From: Fibrobacterota bacterium
Lineage (GTDB): Bacteria; Fibrobacterota; Fibrobacteria; UBA5070
Assembly: GCA_016715065.1 (NCBI GenBank)
Contig: JADKBN010000002.1
Span: 620,001 to 684,000 of the forward strand
Reading direction: 5' to 3'
Length of the DNA: 64,000 nucleotides
Shown: positions 1 through 9,297 of the stretch, piece after piece
How the letters are laid out: every line of letters starts with the position of its first letter
Numbering within the stretch: the stretch's first letter is position 1
Program-made: the position numbers and the translations under genes
Notes under the pieces: generated by a model
What the model saw: the letters and a program-made list of their open reading frames with translations, nothing else
What the model was told of the DNA's origin: nothing
The model's database searches: none

Positions 1-3000
1 TCCCAGACGGAAAGTGTCACGGAACGCGCCTCCCTGCCAAGCACGTATCGGAAGGTGGCCCGTCCGTCGCGCACGGGGCTGGGGAACAGGTGGAACTGCG
101 AGATGCCGTCGGGACGCGGCCGCAAGGTGCCCAGCAGGGAGTCGGGCAGATAGGAGGACCTTCCGGGATCGCCCAGGGTCCAGGCCCACACGGACCTCGC
201 CTGGCCAAGACGGAATGCGTCCAGGGTGCTTCGGGAAGAGACCGCCACCAGGCGCACGTCCTTCCCCGATCCCAGAAGGGCCAGCGGCACGAAGGGGGGG
301 CGGAGGGTGTCGAAGGTGGGGCTGGCCACCGCCAGCGGCCAGGAGCCTTGGGCGTAGGTGGGTCCGGCTGCGGCTCCGGGAGTGGCGCCCAGCACGGGGC
401 CCGTCCAAGCGCTGCCGTTGCCGGAAAACACCCGGGCCTGACCATCCACTCCGGAGATCACCACTTCGGCCGATCCGTTCGCGTCCAGGTCCGCCACCAA
501 GGGTGAAGCTCCCACCAGGCCGGCCGGATACCTGCGGGAAGCGGTGACCAACGCCACGGCCTCGGTGCGGGACAGATCCGCCGGCCATCCGGGCAGGAGG
601 GTGCCGGATCCGTCGACCGCCCAGACGCGGTTGGCTCCGGCGAAGATCAGCTCCGGACGGCCGTCGCCGTCCATGTCGCCCAACGCGGCGGCAGAAGGCT
701 CGCCCATGGAGGCGCTGGTGCGGGCGAAGCGTTTGGGCCAGCCGCTCATGGGGGAGCGGGTGGCGCCGGAAAGGATGGAAGCGTTTCCGTGCGTTCCCAC
801 CACCGCGACATCGGCCACGCCGTCGCGATCGAAGTCTGTGGACAGAATTTGGAACGCCTCGTCCGCTTCGCTGGCCATGCCGGAATTGGACCATTTTTCC
901 ACGGCAAGCGACGGCAGCAGCGCGGCGACCTGGCCTTGCACGTCCACCGCTCCCACCTTGGCCTGGCTGCCCGCGCCGATCGCGCAGAGGGATTGGATGG
1001 TGGATAGTCCCGTGGCGGTCCTGGTGCCGGGGCCAAGCCGCGACACGGAAAGGATCGTGTCGGCCTTTGCTAGCCAAAATCCGTCCGCCACCACCGCGGG
1101 GCCGGCGGTGGCGCCATCCAGGACCTTGGTCAGGAAGAATCGGGCCGAGTCGCGGTGGGCGGGATCGAACGCGTCGGCGGCGGGCTGGAGCAGGGAGGTG
1201 GCGCCGTCGGCCAGGCGGATGGCCAACAGGTCGGCGCGCGTGGCCGATGCCACGGGGCGTCCTGGAAGGTGCGCGATGGCGGGCCAGTTCAGGTGGAGCG
1301 TGTCGAGGCTGGGGCGTGTGGCGAAGGGGGATGGCGTGGAATCGAACGGCCACACGAGTTTGAAGGTGTCCTTGCCTGAAAACCAGGGCACTCCTGTGGA
1401 GTCCAGCAATTGGGGCGCGCCGGAGGTGTCGATCACCCACAGCGACCGCGGGAGGGCTTGGGGGCCGGGCAGGAAATTGGTTCCGCCCCAGACCGGAGGC
1501 AAGCGCACCGGGAAGTTTGCGTCCTGCAGGCGGTAGGGTCCGAACCCGAGTTTGACCTGGAGGGAGGGGGCTCCGGGAGTCCACACGCTGTCGCGCTCCA
1601 AAGTGGTGACTCCGGCCTGGACTTTGGCATCGGAGGGCCAAGTCGCGGTGAGCGTGGTGAGGCTGCGTGCTCCCAGCAAGGCTCCGGTGGAGGTCCATCC
1701 CTCCGGCCCGATCGAGCGGATGGTGTCGGTGCGGCCGTTGGAACGGCGCGCGTGGGGCAGCATGTCGGAGCCGGATCCGAGATCGGACACCGCACCGGCA
1801 ACGCTTTGGAAGGCCTGTCCCAAGCTCGGTTTGCCGGAGGCCTGCACCAGCGTGATGGCCCGGTACCGGTCGCGCAACGTATCGCCGAGCCAGGCGTTGG
1901 GTGCCCCCCAGCGCAGGGTTTCGCGCAGCAGCCATTCGTTCACATGCCACACCAGCAGGCCGGATCCCGGCAACATGGCGTCCGGAGAGGCGCCGTACAC
2001 GTAGCCGCGCGAGCGTTTGGCGTCCTTGAGCACCGTCAGGAGCGAATCGGGCGGGAGCACCGCTTCGCTGGAATCCAGACCATCGATCTTTCCGGTGCGA
2101 AACCAGGCCTTGCCGTCGGATTCCGTCCGTTGCCGGTTTTCCACCAGCAGGTATTCGCCTTCGGCGATGGGGACCACCAGCACCGTGTCCTTTCCTGGTC
2201 GCACGGCGTCCAGCTTGAACGTCGAGGGGCCGTCGGCGGAGGCGAACACGGGCGTGGCCCAGCCCAGGTAGAGCCGGGGCCAAGCCGAGGGCAGAGGAGG
2301 CAGGAAGCCATTGCCCAGGTTGGTGCCGGCGGCGTCCATCAGACAGAATTTGCCTGCCACGGCCAAGCCTTTGGATGCGTCCCAAAGATCGGGCAGGCCC
2401 AGAGCGCGGCCCACCAGGTAGGTGGCCGATCCGCGCACACCGAAGACGCTCCCGTCCTGGGTGGCGGTTTCGGCCATCACCAGGAGGTTTTTGACCGTGT
2501 CCGCGCCGGGCTGGCGGATTCCGACCCCGCTGGAGTCCTTCAGGTAGGAGGTGTCCGCGATCGTGCGGCGGTAGGAAAGCACGTTGAAATCCCACGGACC
2601 CAGCGCGTAGTCGCGCAAGTCCTGCGGGGTGTTGGCCGCGCCTGCGCCTTTTTCGCCGCCGTCGAAATCCGCATTGGCTCCGGCGTGGATCATCATGTAG
2701 GCGCGTTGGCGGGATTTGCGGGAAGGCAGCGGAACGGAAAACGGCCCCGTCGGATCCTTGGCCGCCGCACGGATGGCGTCGGAGGCCATTTCCACGTAGC
2801 GGGTGGCGTAGAGGCTGTCGAAGTACCTGTACAGGTTGGGATCCGAGGGAAGCTCCGGACTGTACTGGCCCATAAAGCGGGGGAGGTGGTAGGGCGCCGA
2901 GGAATTGGATTCCGGGAACACCCGAAACTGCACCGACAATCGTCCGCCCGAGGCGTCGCGCCAATACGAACTCACTCCCTGGAACACGCGCAGAAAGTGC

Positions 3001-3320
3001 TCGCGAGTGGAGTCGCGCCTGGCCCGCCAGGATTCCAGGTGGGTGGTCGTGGAGGAGTCCGACCCGAAGGTTCCGTTTCCGGTGGTCTTGTCGTTGGGGG
3101 CGGTCTCCTTGGCGAAGTCCACCAAGAATGCATGCACCTCCAACGTATCCGGGCCGGCCAGCACTCCGGAAGCCATGGTGCGGGCGGAAAACGTTTGGTT
3201 TCGCAAGCTGAACGTTTCCGTCCGAGGCGCGGGCCCCTGGAAACGGTGGGCGGACCAGACGGGAATGGCCAATCCCAGGAGTGCCGGGGCCAGCATCGAA
3301 ATTCGGACGGAACGGTGCAT
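1..3320 (-). CDS. M6-metalloprotease-like secreted surface protein, catalytic motif lost (partial)
   Basis: The frame is open from an ATG at 3320 to the left edge, at least 1106 residues; the C-terminus lies outside. An N-terminal hydrophobic stretch (MHRSVRISMLAPALLGLAIP) looks like a signal peptide. Residues about 60-470 follow the M6 (immune-inhibitor-A) pattern: a segment with SYWRDASGGRLSVQF, then ALGLPDLWD (306-314), and GLLVWHVNE with His459. The zinc motif HExxH expected just before ALGLPDL reads YLVGR (301-305), so no zinc ligand or catalytic Glu remains. Three FG-GAP/VCBS-like repeats with DxDxDG loops sit near residues 826, 877 and 942. The last visible residues (FPSPVRDGRATFRY) resemble the start of a FlgD/Por-type C-terminal domain, so little is probably missing. 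The role is likely surface binding rather than proteolysis (inference). Confidence 0.8.
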   Translation of the reverse strand, partial: MHRSVRISMLAPALLGLAIPVWSAHRFQGPAPRTETFSLRNQTFSARTMASGVLAGPDTLEVHAFLVDFAKETAPNDKTTGNGTFGSDSSTTTHLESWRARRDSTREHFLRVFQGVSSYWRDASGGRLSVQFRVFPESNSSAPYHLPRFMGQYSPELPSDPNLYRYFDSLYATRYVEMASDAIRAAAKDPTGPFSVPLPSRKSRQRAYMMIHAGANADFDGGEKGAGAANTPQDLRDYALGPWDFNVLSYRRTIADTSYLKDSSGVGIRQPGADTVKNLLVMAETATQDGSVFGVRGSATYLVGRALGLPDLWDASKGLAVAGKFCLMDAAGTNLGNGFLPPLPSAWPRLYLGWATPVFASADGPSTFKLDAVRPGKDTVLVVPIAEGEYLLVENRQRTESDGKAWFRTGKIDGLDSSEAVLPPDSLLTVLKDAKRSRGYVYGASPDAMLPGSGLLVWHVNEWLLRETLRWGAPNAWLGDTLRDRYRAITLVQASGKPSLGQAFQSVAGAVSDLGSGSDMLPHARRSNGRTDTIRSIGPEGWTSTGALLGARSLTTLTATWPSDAKVQAGVTTLERDSVWTPGAPSLQVKLGFGPYRLQDANFPVRLPPVWGGTNFLPGPQALPRSLWVIDTSGAPQLLDSTGVPWFSGKDTFKLVWPFDSTPSPFATRPSLDTLHLNWPAIAHLPGRPVASATRADLLAIRLADGATSLLQPAADAFDPAHRDSARFFLTKVLDGATAGPAVVADGFWLAKADTILSVSRLGPGTRTATGLSTIQSLCAIGAGSQAKVGAVDVQGQVAALLPSLAVEKWSNSGMASEADEAFQILSTDFDRDGVADVAVVGTHGNASILSGATRSPMSGWPKRFARTSASMGEPSAAALGDMDGDGRPELIFAGANRVWAVDGSGTLLPGWPADLSRTEAVALVTASRRYPAGLVGASPLVADLDANGSAEVVISGVDGQARVFSGNGSAWTGPVLGATPGAAAGPTYAQGSWPLAVASPTFDTLRPPFVPLALLGSGKDVRLVAVSSRSTLDAFRLGQARSVWAWTLGDPGRSSYLPDSLLGTLRPRPDGISQFHLFPSPVRDGRATFRYVLGREARSVTLSVW

Positions 3321-3378
3321 GGAGGGAGAAGGTACACACCGGGCCAGCGAGGGTGTTGTATCCTATGCACCAAGTCCA

Positions 3379-4596
3379 ATGCGGATCCTACTCGCACCGA
3401 TCGGGACCGAAGGGGATGTGCGCCCTTTCGCGACCCTGGCCACGGCTCTCGAACGGGCCGGCCATGAAGCATCCTTGCTGGTGGCACCGGATTTCGTGGA
3501 TCTTTGCCGGAATCTCGGAGCCCATCCCACTGCGCTGGGCGATGCCTTCCGACCCAAGATGGACGAGTTGGCCAGATCGGCCAATGGACGTCCCTGGACT
3601 GCCTGGAAGGCTTTGCTGCGAGGGTTGCGCGAGGGGGTTTGTGACCAGTTTCGGCTGCTTGCCCCCCATGTGCAGGGCGTGGATCTGTTCGTGGGAACGG
3701 CCCTCCAATTTTCCATCCACTCCTTCGCGGACAAGTTGGAGGTGCCATCGTGCCAGGTGGGGCATGTCCCGATGCTCTTCCAGAGTCGATTCCATGCTCC
3801 TCCCAACCTTCCGCGCTCGCTGGGTGTGTTCAATCCAATGGCTTGGCGACTGGTCTTCCGGTCCCTGGAATGGACGCTGCGCAAGACCATGGACCGGGAG
3901 CGTATCCTGATGGGACTTGGCCCCCTGGAAGGCCCGTTCAAGAGCCATTTTGAACGTCCATTCCTGCTGGCGATGGATCCAGAGCTCGCGTCCCTCCCTC
4001 CGGACGTCCCTGCGCGGGTGGCGCAATGCGGGTACTTACGCGATGTAGACACGTCGGAGCTTCCCCACGAGATCGAATCCTTCCTGCGCGCGGGAGCCCC
4101 GCCGGTCTACATCGGGTTCGGGTCCATGGTGGAAAGCGAAGTCGCTGCCCTGGGGCGTATCGTTGGCGAGGCGGTGCACAAGGCGGGGGTGCGGGCGATC
4201 GTCGCGCGAGGCTGGACGCATCTGGAAGCCCGTGGCGAACAGATTCTGTCGGTGGGGCACGTTCCCCACCTGAAGTTGTTTCCGCGCTGCGCCGCGGTGG
4301 TCCACCATGGCGGGGCGGGCACCAGTTGGGCCGCTTCGCGTTCAGGGGTGCCGCAGGTGATCGTACCTCACCTGATGGATCAGCCTTGGTGGTCGCGAAG
4401 GCTTGCCCAGCTGGCCGTTGCGGCCGATGTGGTGCCCCACGCCAAACTCGGTGCCGACCGGCTCGCCTTGGCGATCTCCAGGGCCTTGGCGATGGATCCC
4501 ACCCCATGCCGAAATCTTGCCCGGCCGCTGTGCAGTCGCAACGGCCCCCAACAGGCCGCGGACCTCATCGCCTCGTGGGCGGGAAGGCGTTCCTGA
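3379..4596 (+). CDS. UGT-type glycosyltransferase (GT1/GT28-like, GT-B fold)
   Basis: A 405-residue protein that probably transfers a nucleotide-activated sugar to a lipid or small-molecule acceptor in the cytoplasm. The N-terminus MRILLAPIGTEGDVRPFATL is typical of the sterol-glucosyltransferase/MurG-like superfamily. The C-terminal half has the donor-binding block HHGGAGTSWAASRSGVPQV followed by DQPWW, the bacterial form of the UGT signature. The ATG is chosen because the family motif starts directly there; upstream in-frame sequence is low quality and there is no clear ribosome binding site. It is divergent from the M6-like gene (58 bp apart) and convergent with the hydrolase (4 bp). The acceptor cannot be told from sequence. 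Confidence 0.82.
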   Translation: MRILLAPIGTEGDVRPFATLATALERAGHEASLLVAPDFVDLCRNLGAHPTALGDAFRPKMDELARSANGRPWTAWKALLRGLREGVCDQFRLLAPHVQGVDLFVGTALQFSIHSFADKLEVPSCQVGHVPMLFQSRFHAPPNLPRSLGVFNPMAWRLVFRSLEWTLRKTMDRERILMGLGPLEGPFKSHFERPFLLAMDPELASLPPDVPARVAQCGYLRDVDTSELPHEIESFLRAGAPPVYIGFGSMVESEVAALGRIVGEAVHKAGVRAIVARGWTHLEARGEQILSVGHVPHLKLFPRCAAVVHHGGAGTSWAASRSGVPQVIVPHLMDQPWWSRRLAQLAVAADVVPHAKLGADRLALAISRALAMDPTPCRNLARPLCSRNGPQQAADLIASWAGRRS

Positions 4597-4600
4597 AAGG

Positions 4601-5326
4601 CTATTTCCTGGCGGTTTTGCGGGTCCAGGCCGGAAACAACGCGAGGTCGACGGCATGGAAGGAAAGGTCGTGGTCCGCCACCGGGTTTTCGTGGGTTTCC
4701 AGCGCCCAACCCGCCGCGCCCAGGGCTGTCCAGTATTCTCGGATTCGCCCGAGTGCGTACAGGCGATCCTTGCCGCCAGCGGTCCAGCGTACGGGAATGC
4801 CGACCAAGTCGCGCCCGGGGAGGGTCAGGCCCTGACTGGCCAACACGTCCGGGTTGCACGACCACACCGCCACGCCCTTGAGCTTGGAGCCAAGACGCGC
4901 GCGGAGCTTGCTGGCGATCCAAAGCGCTCCGGTGCCGCCATCGGATGCCCCCGCCAGGATCACTCGCGAAGCATCCACACCTTTGCGCTTGGCGGCCGAA
5001 TCGATCAGGGCCGCCGTGCGCGCCACCGCCGATTCCGACCACCACGGCGAGGCGGGCCAGGCGGAAGGAGCCAGCAGGGCGAAGGCTCCGGAATCTTTCC
5101 AGGTGGCGGCCATGTTCTGGGCGGCAGGAACTCCTTTGGTCGGATTGTTGGCGCCGATCCCGCCGTGGAACCACACCACCAAGGGAGACTTGGACCGGGA
5201 CGCCGGCACCCAAAGCCCCGCTTGGGATCCGTCGGGAAGCCCGATCGCCTCCACCCGAGCCTGCAGAGGAGGCTTCACGCCCCCGAGGGACACCAAGAAT
5301 ATCGCCAGATGGGCCAGGCTACTCAT
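4601..5326 (-). CDS. Secreted alpha/beta-hydrolase (esterase/dienelactone-hydrolase-like)
   Basis: A 241-residue protein with a short signal peptide (MSSLAHLAIFLVSLGG). It has an oxyanion-type WFHGG motif (about residue 49) and a GASDGG nucleophile elbow matching GxSxG. A C-terminal His in ENPVADHDLSFH may complete the triad. It therefore probably hydrolyses an ester or polymer outside the cytoplasm; the substrate is unknown. The ATG at 5326 overlaps the stop of the upstream Wzi-like gene (ATGAGTAG), so the two are translationally coupled and likely work in the same surface process. Confidence 0.75.
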   Translation of the reverse strand: MSSLAHLAIFLVSLGGVKPPLQARVEAIGLPDGSQAGLWVPASRSKSPLVVWFHGGIGANNPTKGVPAAQNMAATWKDSGAFALLAPSAWPASPWWSESAVARTAALIDSAAKRKGVDASRVILAGASDGGTGALWIASKLRARLGSKLKGVAVWSCNPDVLASQGLTLPGRDLVGIPVRWTAGGKDRLYALGRIREYWTALGAAGWALETHENPVADHDLSFHAVDLALFPAWTRKTARK

Positions 5327-6911
5327 GCCAGGAAACTCCAAAAAAGACGCTGGGAGCGGATTGGAGTCCGCGTCCGGGCTGATCCAGCAACCCCCATCCG
5401 GCCTGGGCCTGGCACCGAAACGACCACGGCAGCCGCCGTTCGATCCCCAGCTGCGCCTCCATCCGCCAGACCACCGGACCCGACAGCCAGGACTTGGTGG
5501 TGCGTCCCACCACCCACGTCCCGGAAGAGTCGCGCCAATTTCTGTCATATATGGACGATCCCGTGTCCAAGCCCTTCCAGGCCGTCTGGACCCCGGAGGT
5601 CCACGACCAGCTCTCTGACAGATCCTGACGGCGCAGCCAGGAGATCTTCGCGCTGTTGGGCCCGTCGCTCCAGCCCAGGGCCTTCCCGAAATGAACGGGG
5701 GCGTTGGAAGGCGCGCCGGGCACCATCGCCGAGCTCACCGTCCCCGCCCAAGGCTCCATCCGCGTGGCCTGGAACAGATCCAACGTGCCTTTTCCGGTCC
5801 AGTCCACGGCCCGTACCCCGACACCCAGTCCCCACTTGTTCCCCCAGCCGGAAGAAAAGAACCCCAGGTAGTTCTGGAGATCGTCCAGGAACAGTTCGGC
5901 CGAGAGCTCCAGGTCCGCGCGAGGCCTCCACGTGGCATCGAAATCCATCTGTTTGTTGTCGGGGTCGCCCAGGACGTGTTCTGTCATCACGAACGGAAAC
6001 ACGGGCACCAGGTAGAGGGCTTGGAGACCTCGCTCCACCGTGAGGGCCATCTCGGAAAAGCCCATCGTCCACGTCTTGCTGTTCCAGGCCCACCGATGGG
6101 CGTACAATGCGCGATCTTCCCGCCAGCTCGAACCGATGGGCCGTGCGAACAGCAGTGTCCCTTCCAGCGGACCGATCGTCTTGACCAGCTGCGCTCCCGG
6201 CATCGCGAAGGCCTTTCCCGAGAGCATCAACGGCTCCAGCGGAAGGCTTCCCCAGCGCGGCGACACCACGCCGGCCCACGCTCTGCCATAAGCGCCTTGG
6301 GCTTCGATGGCGCCCTCCAGCCAATCGTGGGTGCGGCCCCAGGAACGCTCGCCCGTCGGAACAAACAGGGCGGTCTGGTAAACACCATCCTCCGGGTCGG
6401 CACGCTTTCGCCAGCGTTCGTCCGGCGAAAGCTCCACCAGTTGCAATGGTCTCGCCCAGATCGCGAGGTTGTCGCCCAGCAGCACGTCCACGCGGGGGCG
6501 CACGCGCAATCCCGTGCGTAGATCCCGACCCAGCGTGTCCATCGACCCGATGTCCGCCGGCGTTGGCTCCCAGGCCCCTTGTGCGTAGTAGGTGGCGCCC
6601 AGATCAAGGCCTGCGCGATCTTCATCTTGGCCCCAAGCCAGAGGCCGCCAACCGGCCCCTGTCGGGGAGAAACGCGTCAGGAGGTTTTTTGTCATTTTTC
6701 GGTCTGCGTCGTCCAGCCCGGAGTCGGCCAGGATGTGTTCCAAGCATCCCCCGACCGTTTCGCCTGGCCAAGGCCGTTGCGAGGGTAGCGTGCATCCCCG
6801 ACCCAGCGAAAGGCGCAGCAGCAGTCCAGTGGCGGCATCGTCCAGGGCCATGGGTGGCTGGATCGGAGCTCCTGGCAGCAGGCCAGAGAGGATCATCGGC
6901 AAGATGGACAT
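5319..6911 (-). CDS. Wzi-like capsule-assembly outer-membrane protein
   Basis: A 530-residue protein whose middle follows the Wzi pattern: RWGSLPLEPLMLSG, then MPG, then a YAHRW...GFSEM block around residues 250-300. The C-terminal half alternates short aromatic strands typical of outer-membrane barrels. Wzi proteins bind capsule or exopolysaccharide at the cell surface. The ATG at 6911 is preferred because it opens a hydrophobic, signal-like N-terminus (MSILPMILSGLLPG); the frame stays open far upstream only because it lies opposite htpX. It is coupled to the secreted hydrolase downstream. Family assignment rests on pattern, not on an alignment. Confidence 0.65.
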   Translation of the reverse strand: MSILPMILSGLLPGAPIQPPMALDDAATGLLLRLSLGRGCTLPSQRPWPGETVGGCLEHILADSGLDDADRKMTKNLLTRFSPTGAGWRPLAWGQDEDRAGLDLGATYYAQGAWEPTPADIGSMDTLGRDLRTGLRVRPRVDVLLGDNLAIWARPLQLVELSPDERWRKRADPEDGVYQTALFVPTGERSWGRTHDWLEGAIEAQGAYGRAWAGVVSPRWGSLPLEPLMLSGKAFAMPGAQLVKTIGPLEGTLLFARPIGSSWREDRALYAHRWAWNSKTWTMGFSEMALTVERGLQALYLVPVFPFVMTEHVLGDPDNKQMDFDATWRPRADLELSAELFLDDLQNYLGFFSSGWGNKWGLGVGVRAVDWTGKGTLDLFQATRMEPWAGTVSSAMVPGAPSNAPVHFGKALGWSDGPNSAKISWLRRQDLSESWSWTSGVQTAWKGLDTGSSIYDRNWRDSSGTWVVGRTTKSWLSGPVVWRMEAQLGIERRLPWSFRCQAQAGWGLLDQPGRGLQSAPSVFFGVSWHE

Positions 6912-6957
6912 TGTCTTTGGAAGGTAACTTGCTGGTTCTGCGCAGGAGTGCAGGGGC

Positions 6958-6986
6958 TTGACCGCTTCGGGCTCCGCTTGTATTGA
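6958..6986 (+). promoter_or_regulatory. Candidate sigma-70-type promoter for htpX
   Basis: TTGACC (6958-6963) and TATTGA (6981-6986) are separated by 17 bp, about 80 bp upstream of the htpX ATG. Judged by eye only. Confidence 0.4.
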
Positions 6987-7064
6987 TATGTCCAACACAA
7001 GTGCAAGAATCCAACGTCCCGACTCGGTTTGACAACCGCTCGAGACCCAACAGGAGATCCGTCC

Positions 7065-7982
7065 ATGGCCAAGCGATTTTTCCTCTTCATTCTGACCAAC
7101 ATCCTCGTGATGTTGGCCATCACCATCGTCTTCGGGGTGCTCTCCTTCTTCTTTCCCGGACTCGGGTGGGGAATGGGGATGGGCCGCGACGGCTCCTTGA
7201 ACCTGGTTGCCTTGGCGGTTTCGTCGTTGGTGTGGGGCTCGGTGGGTTCCTTCATCAGCTTGCAGCTTTCGCGTTGGATGGCCAAGAAGTCCATGGGAAT
7301 CCAGTTGCTGGATGGCAACACGGGCAATCCTGAGCTGGATTGGCTGCAAGGCACGGTCAAGCGCTATGCGTTGGAAGCGGGACTGACCATGCCGGAAGTG
7401 GGCATCTACGATTCCTCCGAAATCAACGCCTTCGCCACCGGTCCTTCGAAGAGCCGTTCGCTGGTGGCTGTTTCCAGTGGACTGTTGGACACCATGGAGC
7501 ATGCCGAGATCGAAGGCGTGATCGCCCACGAGATTTCCCACATCGCCAACGGCGACATGGTGACCATGGCGATCATCCAAGGTGTGGTGAACTCCTTCGT
7601 GATCTTCTTCTCGCGCATCATCGGATGGGCGGTCGGGCAGGTGGTGGACCGCGATCGCGACGATGGCCAATCGGCCCTCTCGTACGGCGCGCAGGTGGTC
7701 ACCAATCTGGTCATGGAAATCCTTCTTGGATTCATGGCCAGCATGATCACCGCCTGGTTCTCCCGCAGGCGTGAGTTCCGCGCCGATGCCGGCGGGGCGT
7801 TCCTGGCCGGTCGCGGGAAAATGATCGCAGCCCTCCAGCGGCTCCAACAAACCGAGCGTGTATTGGATCCGCGCGGGCCAGGCCTCGCTACGGCGCGTAT
7901 TTCCGGCAAGTCTTGGATGGCCATGTTCTCCACCCATCCTCCGCTGGAAGTGCGCATCGAAGCCTTGCGCCAGGCGCAATAA
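7065..7982 (+). CDS. htpX: HtpX, membrane zinc metalloprotease (M48B)
   Basis: A 305-residue inner-membrane protease that degrades misfolded membrane proteins. Two N-terminal membrane helices (residues 5-30 and 42-65), the zinc motif HEISH and a following region with further hydrophobic segments match HtpX. The downstream RRREFRADAGGA block supplies the third zinc-ligand region. AGGAGA sits 7 bp before the ATG at 7065, which decides the start. Length is usual for the family. The SUI1-like gene follows directly, 1 bp after the stop. Confidence 0.95.
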   Translation: MAKRFFLFILTNILVMLAITIVFGVLSFFFPGLGWGMGMGRDGSLNLVALAVSSLVWGSVGSFISLQLSRWMAKKSMGIQLLDGNTGNPELDWLQGTVKRYALEAGLTMPEVGIYDSSEINAFATGPSKSRSLVAVSSGLLDTMEHAEIEGVIAHEISHIANGDMVTMAIIQGVVNSFVIFFSRIIGWAVGQVVDRDRDDGQSALSYGAQVVTNLVMEILLGFMASMITAWFSRRREFRADAGGAFLAGRGKMIAALQRLQQTERVLDPRGPGLATARISGKSWMAMFSTHPPLEVRIEALRQAQ

Positions 7983-7983
7983 G

Positions 7984-8346
7984 GTGGGGGATCTCGTCTG
8001 GTCGGATGATCCGGCCCTGCGTTCGCAAGTCAGTTCCAAGGGCGCCATGGGAGGAGCCCGCGAGCGCGGTTCCAAGCCAAGCTCCAACGCAGGTCCAGTG
8101 CGCAAGCACCTGCCCAAGGGGCCGTGTGTCTCGCTGGAAACCTCCCACCGCGCAGGCAAAGGCGTGACGCTGGTGACCGGCCTTTCCCTAGTGGGTGATG
8201 CTTTGGAAGCCCTGGGCAAATCCTTGCGCCAAGCCTGCGGAACCGGCGGCACGGTCAAGGACGGTGTGATCGAGGTGCAGGGAGATCACCGCGAAAAGAT
8301 CGTGGCGGCGCTGGCCAAAGCGGGGATTTCTGCTCGGAAGATCTGA
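7984..8346 (+). CDS. SUI1/eIF1-like translation factor (YciH family)
   Basis: A 120-residue protein. The C-terminal half carries the SUI1 hallmark GKGVTLVTGL followed by CGTGGTVKDGVIEVQGDHRE. Bacterial YciH binds the small ribosomal subunit and influences start-site fidelity; its exact role is unsettled. The start is set at GTG 7984 because LVWSDDPA matches the LVYSTD-type start of YciH and it lies 1 bp after the htpX stop. No ATG in frame precedes it outside htpX. An ATG at 8047 would remove the N-terminal motif. Confidence 0.8.
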   Translation: MGDLVWSDDPALRSQVSSKGAMGGARERGSKPSSNAGPVRKHLPKGPCVSLETSHRAGKGVTLVTGLSLVGDALEALGKSLRQACGTGGTVKDGVIEVQGDHREKIVAALAKAGISARKI

Positions 8347-8379
8347 GTCCACCCCGCAGCTTGCTGCGGGGTGCGTTGA

Positions 8380-9120
8380 TCAGGGCAGGGCAGTCTTGAT
8401 GCTCAAGCCAAACTGATGGACCACTTCGGCGCGAGTATGGCCACGCAACAGGCCCTTCGCGTTGTAATCGGCGCTGCTGGAATGGAGTCCGATTTTTGCC
8501 TCCGCCGCGACCGTCAGCCAAGTAAACGCAGAGTACGTGGCACCGATGAGCAGGTTGTGGGTCGCCAGGACCGGAGCCTGCTTATCGTTGCCATCCGCAT
8601 CCAGGTTTTTCGCCTCCTGCTGGGGTGCCGACTTCAGATCCAAGGTGATCGTGGTATCTGGATAGGCGGTATCAGGATAGGCGGTTTTGACCGTGCCATT
8701 CAACGGAATTTCGTATTGGTAGCCGAGTTTGATTCCAAATCGGGGGTTGAATTTGTAGACGGGAGCGAACTGCAGACCGATCCGGTTGGATTTGATGGTG
8801 ACCGTATGGTTTGCATAGGGGACGTTGTCGACGCTATCAACCTTGTACGCCACCACATCGCTCAGATACAGTGCTTCACCGACAACCGAGAAGCTCTCGT
8901 TCAGGGGATAGGAAAGCGACAGGCCTCCACCGTACCCGTAGCTCGTGGACGCTTTGGTGTGAGGAAGATCGTCTCCGATGTAGAGCAAATCAGTTCCACC
9001 ACGGACAACAATACCAGGCCGGATGTCGGTGGTCTCTCTGTACTTATCCAGGAAATCACCCAAGAAATTTGCGAAGGTCGACGATGCAAGGAGAACAATC
9101 AGGCCGAGTTGGCGTCTCAT
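8380..9120 (-). CDS. Outer-membrane beta-barrel protein (unknown role)
   Basis: A 246-residue protein with a signal peptide (MRRQLGLIVLLASSTFANF). The rest is made of alternating strands ending in a hydrophobic C-terminal strand (FGLSIKTALP), consistent with an 8-stranded OmpA/OmpW-like barrel. A GGAG sequence lies about 10 bp before the ATG at 9120, which supports this start. The repeat AYPDTAYPDT (around residue 150) marks a loop. It is convergent with the SUI1-like gene and divergent from the MgtC-like gene. No specific function can be assigned. Confidence 0.65.
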   Translation of the reverse strand: MRRQLGLIVLLASSTFANFLGDFLDKYRETTDIRPGIVVRGGTDLLYIGDDLPHTKASTSYGYGGGLSLSYPLNESFSVVGEALYLSDVVAYKVDSVDNVPYANHTVTIKSNRIGLQFAPVYKFNPRFGIKLGYQYEIPLNGTVKTAYPDTAYPDTTITLDLKSAPQQEAKNLDADGNDKQAPVLATHNLLIGATYSAFTWLTVAAEAKIGLHSSSADYNAKGLLRGHTRAEVVHQFGLSIKTALP

Positions 9121-9297
9121 GGTTTTTGCTCCGGGAGTTACGGTGGAGTCTGGAAGGGAACGAAGAAGATACTTCACAAGCGTTCGACGTACTCGGCGCT
9201 CTTCCGGTGCGCAAGCAGGCCGCGATATTTGTCGCAATCGCTGGTATAAGGGTTCCGTTTTTCGGCATTGCGGCATTTTTTCCGCTTGGTTGCTAGA

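Noticed and set aside
1410..3467. Long plus-strand open frame (685 codons)
   Set aside because: It lies opposite the M6-like gene, has no protein-like motifs and is rich in Gly, Arg and His as expected of antisense GC-rich frames.
4403..6043. Plus-strand open frame of 546 codons
   Set aside because: It runs across the glycosyltransferase end and antisense to two supported genes, with no domain pattern.
6912..8258. Upstream extension of the Wzi-like frame
   Set aside because: It lies opposite htpX and the SUI1-like gene, which are well supported; the natural start with a signal-like N-terminus is at 6911.
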